A DNA stretch of 64,000 nt, taken from positions 248,001 to 312,000 of the forward strand of contig JAESUZ010002555.1 in NCBI GenBank assembly GCA_017311185.1, written 5' to 3'. The translations under genes were made by a program, and so were the position numbers. Source of the stretch: Proteles cristata cristata. Lineage: Eukaryota > Chordata > Mammalia > Carnivora > Hyaenidae. Positions 1 through 10,012 of the stretch are shown piece after piece. Each line of letters opens with the position of its first letter. Position 1 is the first letter of the stretch. The notes under the pieces are model-generated. The model was not told the origin of the DNA. It saw only the letters and a list, made by a program, of their open reading frames with translations, and did no database searches.

Positions 1-171
1 GATCCCAAGGCTCCAGGCAGAGGAGAACAGAGTTGTTTGCTTCTAAAGGAACCACAGGCCGGGTGTCAGAAGACCTTGCTCTCAATCTGCTTGGTCCACC
101 ATCTTGCCCTTTGGCAGGTCTGCTGATCTCTCTGGACCTCATCTGATATGCTTCAAAAATATGGTAGGAAA

Positions 172-390
172 GGGGCGCCTGGGTGGCTTAGTCGGTTGAG
201 CGTCTGACTTTCACTTAGGTCATAATCTCATGGTTCGTGGGTCCGAGCCCCGCATCGGGCTCTGTGCTGACTGCCAGCTCAGAGCCTGGAGCCTATTTCA
301 GAGTCTGTGTCTCCCTCTCTCTCTGACCCTCCCCTGCTCATGCTGTCTCTCTCTCTCTCTCTCCTAGAAATAAATAAAAATATTAAAAAA
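172..390 (+). mobile_element. Can-SINE, young feliform subtype
   Basis: Complete tRNA-Lys-derived SINE: tRNA-like head, box-B-like GGTTCGTGGGTCCGAGCCCC, CT-rich body, AAATAAATAAA tail. A perfect 16-bp TSD (AAATATGGTAGGAAAG) lies at 157-172 and 391-406. It carries the young-subtype marks: CTTAG instead of CTCAG in the head, CTGCCAGCTC instead of ACAGCTC, GACCCTCCCC instead of GCCCCTCCCC, and CTAGAAATAAATAAA before the tail. It is a non-coding retroposon, mobilised in trans by L1. Confidence 0.95.
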
Positions 391-575
391 AAATATGGTA
401 GGAAAGAGATACTTCCAGGACCCTTCACAATCCCAACATCCTTTAAATGAGCTCATCCAGTAAACACAGATGCAGGTAATTGAACATGTTCCTGCTGAGT
501 TTCTGAAGATTTCCCACCAAGAACTAGAGGGTCTTCTTTTCATAGTGCACCATGAAGGCCGCAGAGAAGATGTGC

Positions 576-705
576 CACAGAGTTTAGATAGCCCTGGCTC
601 TGACTCCCGGCTCCACCTGTCCCTGGTTACATGGCCTTGGGCAAGCCCTTACCTTCTTGAAGGAGTATCCTCCTCCATAAGATGGTAGTTTCATAACAGT
701 CCCAT
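576..705 (+). mobile_element. MIR SINE fragment
   Basis: The order CTGGCTCTGACTCCCGGCTC, then ACATGGCCTTGGGCAAGCCC, then a late ATAAGATGG follows the MIR core (gender: CTGTGTGACCTTGGGCAAGT in the consensus). It is an ancient, diverged copy and its ends are approximate. Confidence 0.7.
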
Positions 706-1267
706 CCCAAAAAAACTGTGTAGATACAAGAGATGAGGCCTGGGAAGGGCTCACTACCTTGGTGTGGGATCAGCACACGGAGGCCATTATGGTCATGGTT
801 GTATACGATGTGCTCAGACCTTCTCGTCTGCTTTCGACCTGGGACACAGGAACCGAAGGGGGAACTTCAAAGAGACACTGAGTTGCAAGGGCCAAAGGAG
901 CAAGGGACATGGGATGGACAGATGGTGTGACTCCAGATGGCTGCACATGGCTGATCTGGGGAAGAAAATGGCTCACCCTCTGCCCAGCCCCACCCGCATG
1001 TATCTGGGCAATGTCAATGAGACATTGGGCTGGAAAATGCAAGAGAATGTGAAAATATCCAAAGTGGGAATTACAGATATTTCTGCAATGCATCCCCAAT
1101 TTTCTATCTCCGCGGGCAATGCCAAATCCCTGGGCTAAAGCATAGAGTCTGTTCTTTCCTTCTCTCCACCTGGCACCGTTCCTAATCAGAATTTCATTCT
1201 CCATTCAAGCAGTCAACTCAAAGCCTCCAATTCTTCCAGCATCTGAGAGCTCGGCCCATCTGCTCTA
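706..1267. other. Unique sequence, nothing recognised
   Basis: No repeat or exon recognised. Open frames occur on both strands (764-1138 plus, 770-1204 minus), but they overlap each other and show no protein family resemblance, so I treat them as chance frames. Confidence 0.5.
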
Positions 1268-1530
1268 AATCCTTGAAAAGAAACAAATAAACTGATAAAC
1301 CAAACAACATTCCTACCATTTCTCTCTTAAAAAAAAACCAACTTGGCATTTATTTATAATAGGGAAAAAATGGAAACAACCTAAATGTCCAACAAGAGAG
1401 AATTCATCAAATAAACTGTAGCCTTGTAATAGATTATACTATAATACGTGAATGTACTATGATAGAATACTGTACTACACTATATATAATACTATATTAT
1501 ACATTACCACTGAATACTAAGAGCGACCAC
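1268..1530 (+). mobile_element. Old L1 (L1M-type) 3' fragment
   Basis: GGAAACAACCTAAATGTCCA followed by an AT-rich stretch resembles the ORF2 end of old mammalian L1 ('GGAAACAACCCAAATGTCCA...'). It is strongly diverged, and from about 1430 on it becomes low-complexity TA-rich DNA. Boundaries are uncertain. Confidence 0.5.
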
Positions 1531-1539
1531 AGATGTGGA

Positions 1540-1692
1540 ATGGTGTGGTGGTTACCGGTGTGAGCCCCGGACGTGGACCGACCTGGGTCTATCAGGCCCG
1601 CCACATACCAGCTGTGTGGCCTTGACAAGTCTTTTTCTGCCTTCGGTGTGCAATGGAAAAATGACAAGAATAATAAAAAGAGCTCTGATCCA
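1540..1692 (+). mobile_element. MIR SINE fragment
   Basis: Contains ACCAGCTGTGTGGCCTTGAC, GCAATGGAAAAATGACAAGA and AATAATA in MIR order. An independent MIR follows directly, so two MIRs stand in tandem. Confidence 0.65.
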
Positions 1693-1905
1693 CCGTCAGA
1701 CTTCCTGCCTGGCTTAAATCCTGGCTCTGTCGCTTCCTAATCGCTGTGCAGTCTTGGTCAGGTTAAGGAAGCCTTCTCTTCCTCAGTTTCCTCATCTGGA
1801 AATAGGGCCTACCACCCAGGGGTTTTGGGAGTGAGGATGAAACGAGATAGCATGTTAAATCCTTCGAAGGGTCCTCAGCATGGCTAATATGATGTTATCA
1901 TCCCC
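1693..1905 (+). mobile_element. MIR SINE, near complete
   Basis: AATCCTGGCTCTGTCGCTTC, then CTCAGTTTCCTCATCTGGAA, then GGATGAAACGAGATAGCATG and a final CCTCAGCATGGCTAATATGA follow the MIR consensus from core to 3' end. Confidence 0.8.
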
Positions 1906-3436
1906 CCGGCTCCCCCGCCACCTCTCTCCCACAAAGTGATTCCTCAACATAAACGCACATCCAAGTTGCCTAGAACACACCACCCTGAAAAAGAACCCCT
2001 GAACTCCAGATGTGCCACATCAACCTGTATCCAGCCAAGTGGGCCCCTTGGCAAGGGTGTCTGTCATCGGTAAGAGCAGCTTTAGGAGGCACCAGCCCTC
2101 TGCCCTTCAACAGGGGCAGCTGAAGGATGCTGGGGGCTCACTTCAGTCCGATGGAAAAATAACAGCCTGAGCTCAGAGTATGGTGAGCCACGTGATGGTG
2201 CGCACTGCCCTTGAGCTTTACTGGAAACTCACCGGCTGTGTGCAGAGGGCTTCTGATGGAGGGTCCCAAGTGCCCCGCTTACCGCTCTGCAACAGCCCGA
2301 CTTAGCCGGGGGTCACAGAGAGGCAGCCACCTGTTGAACCACAGCACAGTTCACTTCCTATCTTGGTTCTTCCTCTGGGCAAACCCTGGCACAATTATCG
2401 ATTTAACCCTCAAAAAGGGGGTGGGGGGTGGGGGGCAACCAATCTGCCATTTCTCTGGATCCTAACTGTCAATTTCCCACGGTTCTTGACTCCCTACAGA
2501 ACTAGGGCAATTCACATGGCACGTTCCACTTTTCAAAGCGTTTATGTACCCACGATCCCATTAGAAGATGGTGGTCATCATTTGATGTGTACGATGCCCG
2601 AACAGGTTAGAATGTGCTTTCCCCTCCACTAACTGACTACATCCTCACCAGAACACTGGCAGCTGAACTTGGGAGGAGCTCCAGGAAGGGGAAGGTAGGG
2701 CCATCGGAGGTACTTGCGGGATGTTGCCTGGCAACAAGCGGGGCCTGACCTCCGGGAGAGCTGGGCCGACCCCCTCAGCTTCTGAGGCTCCAAAACAGGA
2801 CCTGCCGGCACGTGTGCAGGGGGAAACTCAAGGGTAGCCAGCGCCCCGACTCAGACGCACCCCACACAGCCAAGTCTAAGCCCACGTGGGAGACACAGCG
2901 GTCACAGCGGCCAGGACAGAGGCACCTGGGGTGGCTGGCGGGGACACTCTCCCCTTGCAGGCCCTTCCCCAAGGGCTGCCAGGTGCAAAGCAGAGGTGGT
3001 TTGGGGGGAAAGGGGAGCAAAACTAAGGGGGGCAGCCAACATGGTTCCTGTGCTGGGGGCATGGGCTGGGAGAAGTGACTTTTTCCACCAAAGGGAAAAT
3101 CACTAGGCCAGGTGGGGCCGCCTCTCTACCCAGCTTAAGTACCCACAGCTCATGGGCCTTTCTTTGTAGATGTGGTACTGTCTGGTCCAGTGATGATCAG
3201 GTCCCATGGTTCGGAAGCCATCCCCTTTAAGAAAACCATGCACACCCCTGCCGCATCCATCCTGTTCTGATCTCGTGGTCAGCCTCTCCGAGCCTCGATT
3301 TTTCTTTTCAGCCCTGGGTGGAGGTGAGGGAAGCAGAGAGAGACGCATCTTCGTGGCCGTTGGATGGAACTATCATCCTCACTTTAGGTAGGAGGAAGGC
3401 GTGATAACAAAACTGTGCTTTGTATAAGGATGTCAC
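1906..3436. other. Unique sequence with a G-rich tract
   Basis: SINE-free unique DNA. A run of three G blocks (5, 6 and 6 G separated by single T) lies at 2417-2435. Around 2640-3080 the sequence is GC-rich, with overlapping open frames on both strands but no recognisable protein. No exon is supported. Confidence 0.45.
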
Positions 3437-3530
3437 ACCGTAAGCTCCTTGGGGTAGACACCCGGGGGCACTGACCTCAATAACACCTCCCAGCCCCATG
3501 GCACGGAGCACAGGGCCTCCCCGCCAGGAG
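3437..3530 (+). mobile_element. Possible L2 3' end
   Basis: GTAAGCTCCTTGGGGTAGAC followed by CCCAGCCCCATGGCACGGAG resembles the L2 3' end ('GTAAGCTCCTTGAGGGCAGG ... CCCAGCGCCTAGAACAG'). It is short and diverged. Confidence 0.4.
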
Positions 3531-4028
3531 CCTTCTACCCATGCTTGCACCTTGTGATACAAGGATGGGTAAAGCCCCTGCTTGCTTGGGGCCACGGGGC
3601 AGCGGTGCCTCGCACAGTCTGCCCACCAAGAGGAGGTGTTAGAAGACCTGAACCATAGTTGTAGGTCGCAGGGCTGAGGAGAACCGCTCACGTCTTTACC
3701 CAGCCCCCCACCTAAGAGCTCACATTTGCAGAATGACTCACTGGGATGAGGGGGTCCAAACTGTGGCCCTGAGGTAACAGAATCTCAGGGTCAGAGGGGG
3801 ATTCGAAGGCACTTCCTTCAGCCTACCCAAATTATTCATTTTCCCCACAACCCTAGTTCCCAGAAATTTACATTTCAAAGACCAATAGAATTTCCCCCAA
3901 AATTTTGGAGACCAAAAAGAAAGACTATTGCCAAGTAAGGTTATTAGGGAAAAAACCTATAGTCTATATATACCGTATTTCATAAAACAAAGAATACCTG
4001 AATACCAAACCCTTTGAGAGGGCTCAAA
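3531..4028. other. Unique sequence
   Basis: No family recognised. The second half is AT-rich (for example CTATATATACCGTATTTCAT) and could be an unrecognised old repeat. Confidence 0.4.
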
Positions 4029-4046
4029 TTAAAGGATAGTACTTTC

Positions 4047-4159
4047 TCGTTAATCTAATCTTTAATAATAATAATAATAATATACTCTACACCCAACGTG
4101 GGGCTTGAACTCTGAGATCAAGAGTCTCATGCTCTTTCAAATGAGCCAGCCAGGTGCCC
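4047..4159 (-). mobile_element. Short Can-SINE, older type
   Basis: The minus strand reads as the tRNA-like head and box B (GAGTTCAAGCCCCACGTTGG), then directly an A-rich tail with (TTA)n. It lacks the CT-rich body of the long type. A perfect 18-bp TSD (TTAAAGGATAGTACTTTC) lies at 4029-4046 and 4160-4177. Confidence 0.9.
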
Positions 4160-4177
4160 TTAAAGGATAGTACTTTC

Positions 4178-4420
4178 AATGGAATGAAGTTAATTACACA
4201 AAAAACCCAGTACATCTTATGATGAAAACTAGTTTGGAATCAGCCTTGTACCAGCCCCTCAATGATCCATGCAGCACTTGTGAAAACTTCTTTAGGGGTG
4301 GGAACTCGCTATTTCTGAGAAAACCCAACTTATTTTCCAAAAACTCTAAGTACTAAGATTTTTGAAAATATACAGACGGAAAAATAAATAAGTAAAATAA
4401 ATAAAATAAAAATATAGTTA
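4178..4420. mobile_element. Ancient unnamed repeat plus AT-rich tail
   Basis: GGGGTGGGAACTCGCTATTTC resembles an old mammalian repeat ('GGGGAACTCACTACCTC...') also seen near 34185 and 62185. The end (4380-4415) is (AAATA)n. Family not identified with certainty. Confidence 0.3.
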
Positions 4421-4638
4421 GGGGTACCTGGGTGGCTCAGTCAGTTAAGCATCCGACTCTGGCTCAGGTCATGAGCTCTCAGTTCGTGAGTTCACGCCCT
4501 GCGTCGGGCTCTGTGCTGACAGCTTGGAGCCTGGAGCCTGCTTCGGATTTTGTGTCTCCCTCCCTCTCTGCCCCTCCCCCACTCACACTCTGTCTCTCAA
4601 AAATAAACATTAAGAATATATACATATATAGAGATAAA
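4421..4638 (+). mobile_element. Can-SINE, long type
   Basis: Full head-to-tail SINE starting GGGGTACCTGGGTGGCTCAG and ending CTCTCAAAAATAAACATT. It abuts an inverted copy at 4640-4852, so the two can fold back on each other in a transcript. Confidence 0.9.
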
Positions 4639-4639
4639 T

Positions 4640-4852
4640 TCTTTTTTTAAAAATGTTTATTTATTTTGAGAGAGAGAGACTTAGAGAGCACACACGAGCC
4701 AGGGAGGGACAGAGAGAGAGGGAGAATCCCAAGCAGGCTCCATGCTGTTAGCACAGAGCCTCATTCGGGGCTTGAACTCACGAACCGTGAGATCAGGACC
4801 TGAGCCGTAATCAAGAATCAGACGCTTACCGTCTGAGCCAGCCAGGTGCCCC
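4640..4852 (-). mobile_element. Can-SINE, long type
   Basis: Antisense copy: poly(T), AATGTTTATTTATTTT and (GA)n, ending GCCAGCCAGGTGCCCC. It is tail-to-tail with the preceding plus-strand SINE. Confidence 0.9.
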
Positions 4853-4974
4853 AGGATATACTGTTACAAAAAATTAATCTGTTAGGGATAATGTTTCCAG
4901 AACTTTTGTCCCTTTGCTCTACCCCATACTCTGCAACCACCTATTGCACCAAGTCCACTGAGGCCAGTTAAGTA

Positions 4975-5445
4975 GTAAGAATAATAGCGAAAACTCTGAG
5001 TGCTCACGATGAGCCAAACACTGCTATGGGGTTAATGTGTATTCATTCAATGACTTCCTGGAAAAACCTCATGAGGTAGGTATAATGATTATTCCTCTTT
5101 ACAGATTTTTAGGAAGCACAAAGAATAATTGCCCAAGTAATGGCCAAGTTCACATTGCAAGTCCAGCAGCCTGGCTCCAGAGCCCATCCTTCTTTTCTTC
5201 TTTTTTCTTTTTTTAAATGTTTATTTATTTTTAAGAGAGAGAGAGAAAGCGCCAGAGTGTGAGCAGGGGAGGGGCTGAGACAGAGGGGGTCACAGAATCA
5301 GAAGCAGGCTCCAGGCTCTGAGCTGTCAGCGCAGAGCCCGACGCGGGGCTCGAACTCACTAACCATGAGATCATGACCTGAGCCGAAGTTGGATGCCCAC
5401 CCAGGCGCCCCCAGAGCCCATCCTTCTTCACTATGGCACTTGTAG
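4975..5445 (-). mobile_element. MIR SINE split by a Can-SINE
   Basis: Reverse MIR: GTGCTCACGATGAGCCAAAC, CCTCATGAGGTAGGTATAAT, TTTACAGATTTTTAGGAAGC, GCCCAAGTAATGGCCAAGTT, CCTGGCTCCAGAGCCC. The MIR is cut after 5194 by the SINE at 5195-5410 and resumes at 5411. Confidence 0.8.
5195..5410 (-). mobile_element. Can-SINE inserted in MIR
   Basis: Antisense long-type SINE with a perfect 18-bp TSD (CCAGAGCCCATCCTTCTT) at 5177-5194 and 5411-5428. The duplicated target is MIR sequence. Confidence 0.95.
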
Positions 5446-5954
5446 TAAGGCTTCCTGACAAATCCAATTCGAAGAAATACATCCTCCGCTTCCCTCCTCC
5501 TCTCATGGCCCCTGCCCCAGTTCAACTTCTCCTTCTGTTTCCCCTCGATTACAGAAAATCCAACCCCTACCCCAGCCTCCACTCTCTGCACCGAATGTAC
5601 TCCCTCCAATCTTGCACACATTTAAGTTGCTGGCTTAAACTTATTCTCCACATGAAGGTAGTTATGCTCAATTAAAGAAAAGTTGGGAAATCCAGACAAG
5701 CAGGAAGAGAAGCAGAAAGAATCCAATCTTATTCATAGCCTTACCAACCACCAAAACCCTTCTGCGAACATTCTGATAATATTCCTTCCAGTCTCTCTCT
5801 TTGAATACATGAAGCCTTTTTATCCATACATCAGATTTGTTTTCAAAACCTTGGCTATCATCATATTAAATCTACAATTTTGGTGAAACCTGTGGGCATT
5901 TTTCACATTATTAAACAGAAAACTGTTAACATAAGGTTAAGCTCTGATCATTTT
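5446..5954. other. Unique or unresolved sequence
   Basis: A CT-rich stretch (5490-5600), then mixed sequence. It may include unrecognised L2 upstream of the L2 copy at 5955. Open frames here show no family resemblance. Confidence 0.35.
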
Positions 5955-6310
5955 AACTGTTGCTCAAAAATCCCCAAAGCTCCTCCCATTCCTATCAAAT
6001 AAATTTCAGATTCCTTAGTTTGGCATTCAAGGCCCTGTATAATCTATCGCAGTGTTGTGGTTGTTTTTCAATTTAAAGTAACCTCAACACCCACCGTAGG
6101 ACCTGAACTCACAACCTTGAGATCAAGAGTTGCACACTCCACCGACTGAGCAAACCAGGTGCCCCTATTGCAGTGTTTTACCTCCCATTTTCCCGTACCT
6201 TGGCCCCCACCCAAACACACATTCTTGGGACATAGGATCCCCATTGCTTGAACTCTTCCTATACACACCCCCTGGGCCTTTGCTAATACAAGTTCCAGAT
6301 TTTAAAAGAC
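5955..6310 (+). mobile_element. L2 fragment split by a short SINE
   Basis: CCCCAAAGCTCCTCCCATTC, GGCATTCAAGGCCCTGTATA and CCTGGGCCTTTGCTAATACA are in the order and spacing of the L2 3' region. The SINE at 6057-6164 interrupts it. Confidence 0.75.
6057..6164 (-). mobile_element. Short Can-SINE, older type
   Basis: The minus strand shows the tRNA-like head and box B, then an A-rich tail. An imperfect TSD CTATYGCAGTGTT lies at 6044-6056 and 6165-6177. Confidence 0.85.
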
Positions 6311-6701
6311 ACATCAACTTTGATTGTTCTATGTTGAAAATGAACTCTTATTTCACCCTTCGCTTACCCCAGCCTCCACCATCACTGGCTCAGGGCAAAT
6401 ACCTTGGAGTTACCTTAGGGCAAATACCTTTTTTTTCTCAAGGGTCCCAATTCCAATCCATCAGCAACTTCAATAGGCTTTGCCTTGGAATATCAATCAA
6501 GAACCTTTTTCTGAATCTGCCCGCTGACCTGCTAAATTCAAACCACCTGTATTTCTCACCCATGTGAATGTAATAGCCTATATCTAGACCTCCCTGCCTT
6601 TGACTCTGGCCTCCATGCACACTGCTTCCAATACAGGAGTCTTTAGAAAAGACTTTTCTAGGAAAGAATCCTAAAGAAAGGGTTCTTTAGAAAAGTAAAT
6701 T
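6311..6701. other. Unique sequence with two small hairpins
   Basis: No gene. Near the end lie two short inverted repeats: AGTCTTT/AAAGACT at 6638-6654 and CTAAAGAA/TTCTTTAG at 6671-6690. TCTTTAGAAAAG occurs twice. The GGGCAAATACCTT motif is also repeated near 6392 and 6418. Confidence 0.4.
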
Positions 6702-6913
6702 GGGGGTGCCTGGTAGCTCAGTCAGTCAAGTGGACAGCTCTTGATCTCAGCTTAGGTCATGATCTCACAGGTTCGTGAGTTCTAACCCCTTGGAGGAGCC
6801 CTGCCTCAGGCTCTGCACTGGCAGCACTGAGCCTGATTGGGATCCCTCTCTCCCTCTCCCTGCCCCTCCCCACTCAATCGTATTCTCTCTCTTTCTGCCC
6901 CCCCCAAAAAAAA
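6702..6913 (+). mobile_element. Can-SINE, diverged
   Basis: GGGGGTGCCTGGTAGCTCAGTC head and CTCTTGATCTCAGCTTAGGT, with a CT-rich body and a short C/A tail. The box-B region carries a small insertion (CCTTGGAGGAGCC). Confidence 0.85.
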
Positions 6914-7115
6914 GTGTCCAATGGCTTCCGATCATATGTAAAATAAAATCTGAAATGCTGAACCCTGTCTCTTTGACCTCATTTATTAGCACTCCTACTT
7001 TCCTTCACTACCCTCCAGCCACATTTGCCTCCTAGGGGTACCGGAAACTCAATAATCCATTCAGGTCTTAACTGTTTTGTACCTACTATTTCCCTTCCTT
7101 GGAAGGCTCTTCCTC
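6914..7115 (+). mobile_element. L2 fragment
   Basis: TCCAATGGCTTCCGATCATA, then GTAAAATAAAATCTGAAATG, ACCCTCCAGCCACATTTGCC and CCCTTCCTTGGAAGGCTC match L2 3' region landmarks. Confidence 0.7.
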
Positions 7116-7119
7116 TAGA

Positions 7120-7640
7120 ACTGTGCTGTCCAAAAGGGTGGCCACATGATCCACTGAACACCTGAAACGTGGTTGCTCTGAACTGAGATGTGTCTCTGAG
7201 TGTAAAATACACACCAGATCTCAAAGGCATAGTAAAAACAATACAAGATATCACATTAATGATTTATCCATTGTTACGTGATAAAATAATATTTTAGGTG
7301 TATTAGGTAAAATAAAATAATAAAATTAATGCCACTTGTTTCTACTTTTTCTTTTCAGGTTTATTTATTTTTGAGCTAGAGAGGGAGAGAATGCAAGCAG
7401 AGGAAGGGTAGAGAGAGAGGGAGACAGAGAATCTGAAGCAGGTTCATGTGCTGATAGCAGGGAGTCCGACATGGGGCTTGAATTCATGAACCTTGAGATG
7501 ATGCCCTGAGCCAAAGCGGGACGCTTAACCAACTGAGCTACCCAGGTGCCCCATTCTTTCTACTCTTTAAAACATGGCTACAAGAATATTTAAAATTATA
7601 CATGTGGCTTGTATTGCATTTCCATTTGATGACGCTGCCT
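7120..7640 (-). mobile_element. MER33-type hAT DNA transposon fossil
   Basis: ACTGTGCTGTCCAAAAGGGT at the left, and GTGGCTTGTATTGCATTTCC just before GACGCTGCC at the right, are remnants of the terminal inverted repeats. GAGATGTGTCTCTGAGTGTA and AAAATACACACCAGATCTCA match the MER33 interior on the minus strand. It is a non-autonomous Charlie-type element. A SINE at 7350-7552 interrupts it. Confidence 0.75.
7350..7552 (-). mobile_element. Can-SINE inserted in MER33
   Basis: Antisense long-type SINE ending ACCCAGGTGCCCC. A degenerate TSD (TTTCTACT) is seen at both sides. MER33 sequence continues without loss on either side. Confidence 0.9.
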
Positions 7641-7646
7641 TAGGAC

Positions 7647-8033
7647 ATTGGTTTTCCACCCTGGCTGCACATTGGAATCACCTACAGAACTTAGGGGCAC
7701 CTGGGTGGCTCAGTCAGTTAAGTGTCAGACTTCAGATCATGTCATGATCTCACGGTTCGTGGGCTCAAGCCCCGTGCCGGGCTCTGTGCTGACAGCTCAG
7801 GGCCTGGAGGCTACTTCTGATTCTGTGTCTCCCTCTCTTCTTCTCCCTCCCCCACTTGCACTCCTTTTCTCTCAAAAATAAATAAACATTAAAAAAATAT
7901 TTTTTTAAATACCGGTGCCTGGGCTCCACCACCAGAGATTCTGATTTGAATGGTGTGGGGTGTTGCCTGAGCACTGAGACTTTGAAAAACTTCCCTCAGA
8001 TGACTCTAAGGTCCAGCCAGGACTGAGCACCAC
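7647..8033 (+). mobile_element. hAT-Charlie MITE (MER20/MER5-like) split by SINE
   Basis: The left end CACCCTGGCTGCACATTGGA and the right end GTCCAGCCAGGACTGAGCAC are inverted-repeat partners. The interior GGGCTCCACCACCAGAGATT and CTGATTTGAATGGTGTGGGG is typical of short Charlie-derived elements. A SINE lies at 7694-7905. Confidence 0.7.
7694..7905 (+). mobile_element. Can-SINE, long type
   Basis: Full-length copy, GGGGCACCTGGGTGGCTCAG to AAATAAATAAACATT(A)n, inserted in the hAT element. Confidence 0.9.
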
Positions 8034-8370
8034 CACAGCTCTCAATTTTCTTATGGCTCCACACTCAGGTCTCAGCTCGAATGTTACCGCCTCAGAAAGG
8101 CCTTCCCTGACCAGCCCCATTAAAATGACACCATCATGCCGAGGTGTTTACGTTCTATGCCCAGATCCTGCTTTATCTTTCTTCATAACTTTCCCTCTCT
8201 CAGACGTTACATGCTCATTTGTTCATATGCTTATGGCCTGACCCCCTATCAGAATGTAAGCTCTCCAAGGGCAGAAAGTGTGCCTCACCTATGAACTGTT
8301 TTCAGTATCTAGAACAATGCAGAGCGAGCAGAAGCTTGAAAATATTTGTTGAAATGAATTTGTTAAATGA
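8034..8370 (+). mobile_element. L2 3' end, near complete
   Basis: GTCTCAGCTCGAATGTTACC, CAGAAAGGCCTTCCCTGACC, AGAATGTAAGCTCTCCAAGG, GTATCTAGAACAATGCAGAG and TTGTTGAAATGAATTTGTTA follow the L2 consensus to its 3' end. Confidence 0.85.
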
Positions 8371-8591
8371 ATGTTCAGGCCATGGACCCACGAAGCTGAG
8401 GGGCCCCAACTGTTGGTAGTAGTCACCAGACATCAAGCTGGCCTCGTCTCAGCAACTCATCATAAACAATGGCCATGTGATTTGCTGGCCATCACCTGGC
8501 TTTATTCCTCTCTCCTGCCCTCCCAACTCCCTCCCTCTGTAAATTTGATATGTTTCTAGAAGACAGTTGGACTGTAAGTATCCAATATTTA

Positions 8592-8808
8592 GGGGCGGCA
8601 GGTGGCTCAGTTGGTTGAGCGTCCAACTTCAACTCAGGTCATGATCTCACGGTTCCTGGGTTGGAGCACCACACAGGGCTCTGCACTGACAGTGTCACTG
8701 TCACTGACAGTGCAGAGCCTACTTGGGATTCTCTCTCTCTCTCTCTGCCCCTCCCCTACTTGCACACGCTCTCTCAAAAATAAATAAACATTTAAAAATG
8801 TTTTTAAA
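8592..8808 (+). mobile_element. Can-SINE with an internal palindrome
   Basis: Head GGGGCGGCAGGTGGCTCAGT and standard body. The 8681-8715 region holds a 14-bp inverted repeat with one mismatch (CTGCACTGACAGTG / CACTGACAGTGCAG) around a 7-nt loop, made by local duplication inside the SINE. Confidence 0.9.
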
Positions 8809-8821
8809 AATACTCATTTTT

Positions 8822-9048
8822 GGGGTACCTGGGTGGCTCAGTCAATTAAGCAACTGACTCTTGATTTCGGTTCAGGTCATGATCCCAAGGTTTGGGATTG
8901 AGTCTCACGTTGGGGCTCTGTGCTAATAGCATGGAGCCTGCTTGGGATTCTCACTTTCCTTCTCTCTCTACCCTTCCCCTGCTCATGCACACTTGCTCTG
9001 TCTCTCTCCCTCTCTCAAAATAAATAAATAAACTTAAAAAAAAAAAAC
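8822..9048 (+). mobile_element. Can-SINE, long type
   Basis: GGGGTACCTGGGTGGCTCAG head and CTTGATTTCGGTTCAGGTCA, with a tail of AAATAAATAAACTT(A)n. It follows the previous SINE after 13 bases. Confidence 0.9.
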
Positions 9049-9467
9049 CCTCATATTCTTCTAGGAATCTAGTAGGAAGTCAGAGGATAAGAATAATTAC
9101 ATATACTTGGATAATCATCTCAAAATTATACATAACTTTTAAAGATATGGAAAAATGCTCACTAGATTAAGTCAGAAGAGAGAAAAAAAGAAGACAAATT
9201 TGAGTAGGAAAAAAGGGTTAAGGTGGTTAAGAACAAAAACGAACCAAGCAACCAGCTGGGCTAGAGAAAATGATTCCTCTACATTAAAGTATCAATGCAG
9301 GCTTGAGGCGGGGCAGTGGGGAAATGGAGGCATCTTCTGTCTCTTGATCTGGTATTTTGGGCATGTCACATGACACCTGTCATGCATGCTCTTGTTTTAT
9401 GTCCAGAGAGAAATTTTCTAAAACATTACAATTGGTCACCTCCACATAGTGGAATTATGGGTGATTG
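9049..9467. other. Unresolved AT-rich sequence, possibly old L1
   Basis: GATATGGAAAAATGCTCACT resembles old L1/HAL1 3' sequence, but the match is short. The rest is unrecognised. Confidence 0.35.
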
Positions 9468-9483
9468 AAATTGTTCTCCTAAA

Positions 9484-9996
9484 CATGTACCCAAGGGATA
9501 CAGGAGTGCTGGTGCATAGGGGCACATGTACCCCAATGTTCATAGCAGCACTCTCAACAGTAGCCAAATCATGGAAAGAGCCTAAGTGTCCATCAACTGT
9601 CGAATGGATCAAGAAGATATGGTTTATCTATACAATGGAATACTACATGGCAATGAGAAAGAAGGAAATCTGGCCATGTGTAGCATGGATGGAATGTGGG
9701 TGCTATGGGTAAGCGAAATAAGTCAGGCAGAGAAGGAAAGATACCATATGTTTGCACTCCTATGTGGAATAGGAGAAACTTAACGGAGGACCATGGGGGA
9801 GGAGAAGGGGAAAAATAGTTGGGGAGAGGGAGGGAGGCAAACCATGAGAGATTCTTAAATACTTGAGAACAAACTGAGGGTTGATAGGGGTTCGGGGAGA
9901 GGAGAAGAGGGGTGATGGGCGTGGAGGAGGGCACTTGTTGGGATGAGCACTGGGTGTTATATGGAAACCAACTTGACAATAAACTATAAAAGAGAA
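9484..9996 (+). mobile_element. Young L1 3' end, 5'-truncated
   Basis: Contains the ORF2 C-terminal coding end (KEPKCPSTVEWIKKIWFIYT in frame), the 3' UTR (GGGCACTTGTTGGGATGAGC, TGTTATATGGAAACCAACTT) and CAATAAACTAT with a short tail. A 16-bp TSD AAATTGTTCTCCTAAA lies at 9468-9483 and 9997-10012. The coding part is only the last ~100 codons and is broken after about 9710. Confidence 0.95.
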
Positions 9997-10012
9997 AAAT
10001 TGTTCTCCTAAA

